Assembly: GCF_023634765.1 (NCBI RefSeq)
Contig: NZ_JAMLFX010000003.1
Coordinates: 179,035-243,034 of the forward strand
Direction: 5' to 3'
DNA length: 64,000 nt
Source: Pseudomonas sp. AKS31
GTDB lineage: Bacteria; Pseudomonadota; Gammaproteobacteria; Pseudomonadales; Pseudomonadaceae
The notes below the pieces were generated by a model, which saw only the letters and a program-made list of their open reading frames with translations, did not search any database and had not been told where the DNA came from. Positions 62,517 through 64,000 of the stretch are shown here, piece after piece. Position 1 is the stretch's first letter; every line of letters starts with the position of its first letter. Position numbers and translations under genes: made by a program.

Positions 62517-62693
62517 CCCTCACCCCAGCCCTCTCCCAAAGGGAGAGGGGGCCGATTGGGGGATATTGGCCAGATACGCCGACCTGAAAAAGCTCTGCCG
62601 AATCCATAATCGACAACTTTTTTCAGGTCGTCGCATAGCGCAAGACACTAAGGTCAGTCCCCTCTCCCTCTGGGAGAGGGTTAGGGTGAGGGC
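62517..62693. repeat. Inverted pair of 'CCCTCTCCC' palindromes
   Basis: Two related elements lie in inverted order in the gap between the asparaginase and AraC genes: CCCTCACCCCAGCCCTCTCC... at 62517-62551 (with hairpin CCCTCTCCC-AAA-GGGAGAGGG) and CCCTCTCCCTCTGGGAGAGG...GGGTGAGGG at 62660-62693. This is a third repeat family, distinct from the two other REP-like families of the window. The 108 bp between them shows no gene. Confidence 0.8.
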
Positions 62694-62709
62694 CGATCCA
62701 GAGTCATGC

Positions 62710-63714
62710 TCAGAGCAGCTCACCACACAGATCCAGTTCGATCAGGCGACGCACTTCTTGAGTTTCAAGCCCCGCACCGAGCACCCCATGCAACTTGCCG
62801 AACGCCGCTTCACGAGTCATGCCACCACCGGACAACACGCCCACACCGCGCAAGCGGCTGCCCGCCTCGTACACATCCAGCTCGACGCCACCTTCATGGC
62901 ACTGCGTGACCGCTACCACCACCACGCCGTTATCCCGCGCGCGGCCGAGGCTGGCCAGGAATTGCGGGTTGTCGCTCGGCCCGGTGCCGCTGCCGTAGCA
63001 CTCCAGCACCAGACCCTGGATGCCGCTGTCGAGAAGGCCGTCGAGCACTTCGGCACTGATACCCGGGAACAACGGCAGCACGGCGACCTTGGCCAGTTGT
63101 TTCGGCCGGTTGTAGTTCAACGGCGCTGGAATCGAAGGCGCTTTCACGCCGCCGCCCTGACGCTCCAGTCGTTTGAACGGATGACGGCCAGAACTGCGCA
63201 CTTTCGCGCAGCGGGTCGGGTCCAGCAGTTCGCCGTGGAAGTACAGGTGCACGCCCGGCGCCAGGCCTTGGCCGAGGGCAACCAGCGCACCGCCGAGGTT
63301 TTCCCAGGCATCGCTGTCGGTCACGCCCGCCGGCAGCATGGAACCGGTGAAACACACGCGAGCATTCAGCCCCAGTAACTGGAAGCTCATCGCCGCCGCA
63401 CTGTAAGCCAGGGTGTCGGTGCCGTGCAGGATCAGCACGCTGTCGCAGCCTTGCACATCCACGGCATCGACTACTGCTTCACGCAGTTGCTGCCAATAGG
63501 CCGGGGTCATGTTGGCGCTGTCGATCAGCGGCGACATTTCACGGAAGCGCCACTGCGGCACAACGAGATCAGGCTGGCTGTGCAGGTAGTCGCGCATCCG
63601 CGCTTCGAAACCGGAGGCCGGGGCCAGACCGTTGGCGCTGGCCTGCATGCCGATGGTGCCACCGGTGTAGAGCACCATGACGTGTTGGGCGGCGGGGTAG
63701 GTCGACGAATTCAT
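62710..63714 (-). CDS. ansA: L-asparaginase
   Basis: A 334-residue asparaginase (asparagine to aspartate and ammonia). Both catalytic Thr motifs are visible: 'VLYTGGTIGMQASANG' (about residues 14-29) and 'SVLILHGTDTLAYSAAAMSFQL' (about 91-112), with 'VCFTGSMLPAGVTDSDAWENL' following. No signal peptide, and the 'GTIGM..SANG' and 'HGTDTLAYSAAAMSF' patterns favour the cytoplasmic type I enzyme. Length is normal. The ATG start at 63714 precedes a REP-containing upstream region. Confidence 0.92.
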   Translation of the reverse strand: MNSSTYPAAQHVMVLYTGGTIGMQASANGLAPASGFEARMRDYLHSQPDLVVPQWRFREMSPLIDSANMTPAYWQQLREAVVDAVDVQGCDSVLILHGTDTLAYSAAAMSFQLLGLNARVCFTGSMLPAGVTDSDAWENLGGALVALGQGLAPGVHLYFHGELLDPTRCAKVRSSGRHPFKRLERQGGGVKAPSIPAPLNYNRPKQLAKVAVLPLFPGISAEVLDGLLDSGIQGLVLECYGSGTGPSDNPQFLASLGRARDNGVVVVAVTQCHEGGVELDVYEAGSRLRGVGVLSGGGMTREAAFGKLHGVLGAGLETQEVRRLIELDLCGELL

Positions 63715-63741
63715 GGGGATTCTCCGAAAGGATGAGGTCCT

Positions 63742-63832
63742 TGTGGGAGCGAACCTGCTCGCGAAGGGGGCATGCCATTCAACATTAATGTCGACTGTTC
63801 AACCGCTATCGCGAGCAGGCTTGCACCTACAG
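63742..63832. repeat. REP-type palindrome pair
   Basis: TGTGGGAGCGAACCTGCTCGC at 63742 and its diverged inverse CGCGAGCAGGCTTGCACC at 63810 form a doublet of the 'TGGGAGC' family in the gap upstream of the asparaginase gene. Confidence 0.8.
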
Positions 63833-63850
63833 GTATTGCATCACAATAAC

Positions 63851-63877
63851 TGACGGGCGCAGAGGATGCGCCCGTCA
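63851..63877 (-). terminator. Terminator-like hairpin
   Basis: TGACGGGCGC (63851-63860) and GCGCCCGTCA (63868-63877) form a perfect 10-bp stem with loop AGAGGAT, 8 bp after the stop of the partial gene at the window end. The T run after it on the minus strand is short (GTTATTGT). Confidence 0.75.
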
Positions 63878-63885
63878 TTCACCTG

Positions 63886-64000
63886 TCAGCGTTGCGCTGC
63901 AGGCACGCCTTGCGGCTCGGCTTCGGTCTTGCCGGTGGCTGGCGCGTCGGCCGGCCAGGCTTTCAGGTCGAGGTCCAGATCGGAAAATTTGCTGGAGTCG
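63886..64000 (-). CDS. C-terminal end of a gene cut by the window edge
   Basis: An open frame on the minus strand runs from the window edge to a TGA at 63886-63888. The visible 37 residues include 'DSSKFSDLDLDLKAWPADAP' and end in '...GVPAAQR'. Codon use (GC-rich third positions) and the hairpin just downstream support a real gene. The tail is Pro/Ala/Glu-rich and low in complexity; I cannot name the protein from it. Confidence 0.65.
   Translation of the reverse strand, partial: DSSKFSDLDLDLKAWPADAPATGKTEAEPQGVPAAQR

Overview
The window reads as a chromosomal segment of a Pseudomonas of the P. fluorescens group. The support is high GC, the gene families and gene orders (pycR/pycA/pycB beside an RpiR regulator; uvrD beside a GGDEF-EAL protein; a folE2/znu/gamma-carbonic anhydrase/dihydroorotase cluster; pdxY beside a thioesterase and a CPA2 antiporter), and the dispersed REP-type palindromes in intergenic gaps. 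Coding density is high and no gap between genes exceeds 300 bp. I found no tRNA, rRNA, insertion sequence, prophage or CRISPR array. Three parS-like palindromes (8200, 21464, 22383), and gene families that in P. aeruginosa lie near the chromosome end, suggest the segment lies within some tens of kb of oriC; dnaA, gyrB and rpmH are not in view.

Layout. 1-5 kb: a membrane-anchored hypothetical, a LysE exporter with a divergent Lrp regulator, and dihydrolipoyl dehydrogenase. 5.2-11.1 kb: an overlapping four-gene operon of three SPFH/HflK-HflC-like membrane proteins (one with a 16-His tail) and a P1B metal ATPase resembling HmtA, behind a Zur-like box. 11.25-13.2 kb: a bufferin RiPP metallophore operon (precursor, DUF692, DUF2063) with a hairpin between precursor and enzymes, followed by cfa; then cls and a DUF3617 protein. 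16.7-27 kb: a zinc-starvation region with two Zur boxes. It holds folE2-znuC-znuB-znuA-gammaCA-dihydroorotase on the minus strand, divergent amiA, and two COG0523 GTPases with DUF1826 and two small secreted proteins. 27-39 kb: DUF3301, pdxY, a thioesterase, a KefB-type antiporter, SMI1/KNR4, a Tim44-like protein, uvrD, a PAS-GGDEF-EAL protein and a HexR-like regulator. 39-44 kb: the pyruvate carboxylase locus. 44-49 kb: two paralogous autotransporters. 49-55.6 kb: amino-acid ABC components, a homocysteine methyltransferase, two GNATs, a PaiB-like protein and a MocR regulator whose linker DNA carries a 12-bp-periodic array of DnaA-box-like sequences. 55.6-64 kb: a 1534-residue toxin-like protein, an HDAC-family amidohydrolase, an AraC regulator, asparaginase and a gene cut by the window edge.

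The main theme is metal homeostasis: zinc import, metal-sparing paralogues (FolE2, second dihydroorotase, gamma-CA, AmiA) and COG0523 chaperones, together with a putative metal-importing ATPase tied to SPFH scaffolds and a bufferin system. A second theme is chromosome biology: parS sites and a DnaA-box array, all embedded in coding sequence.
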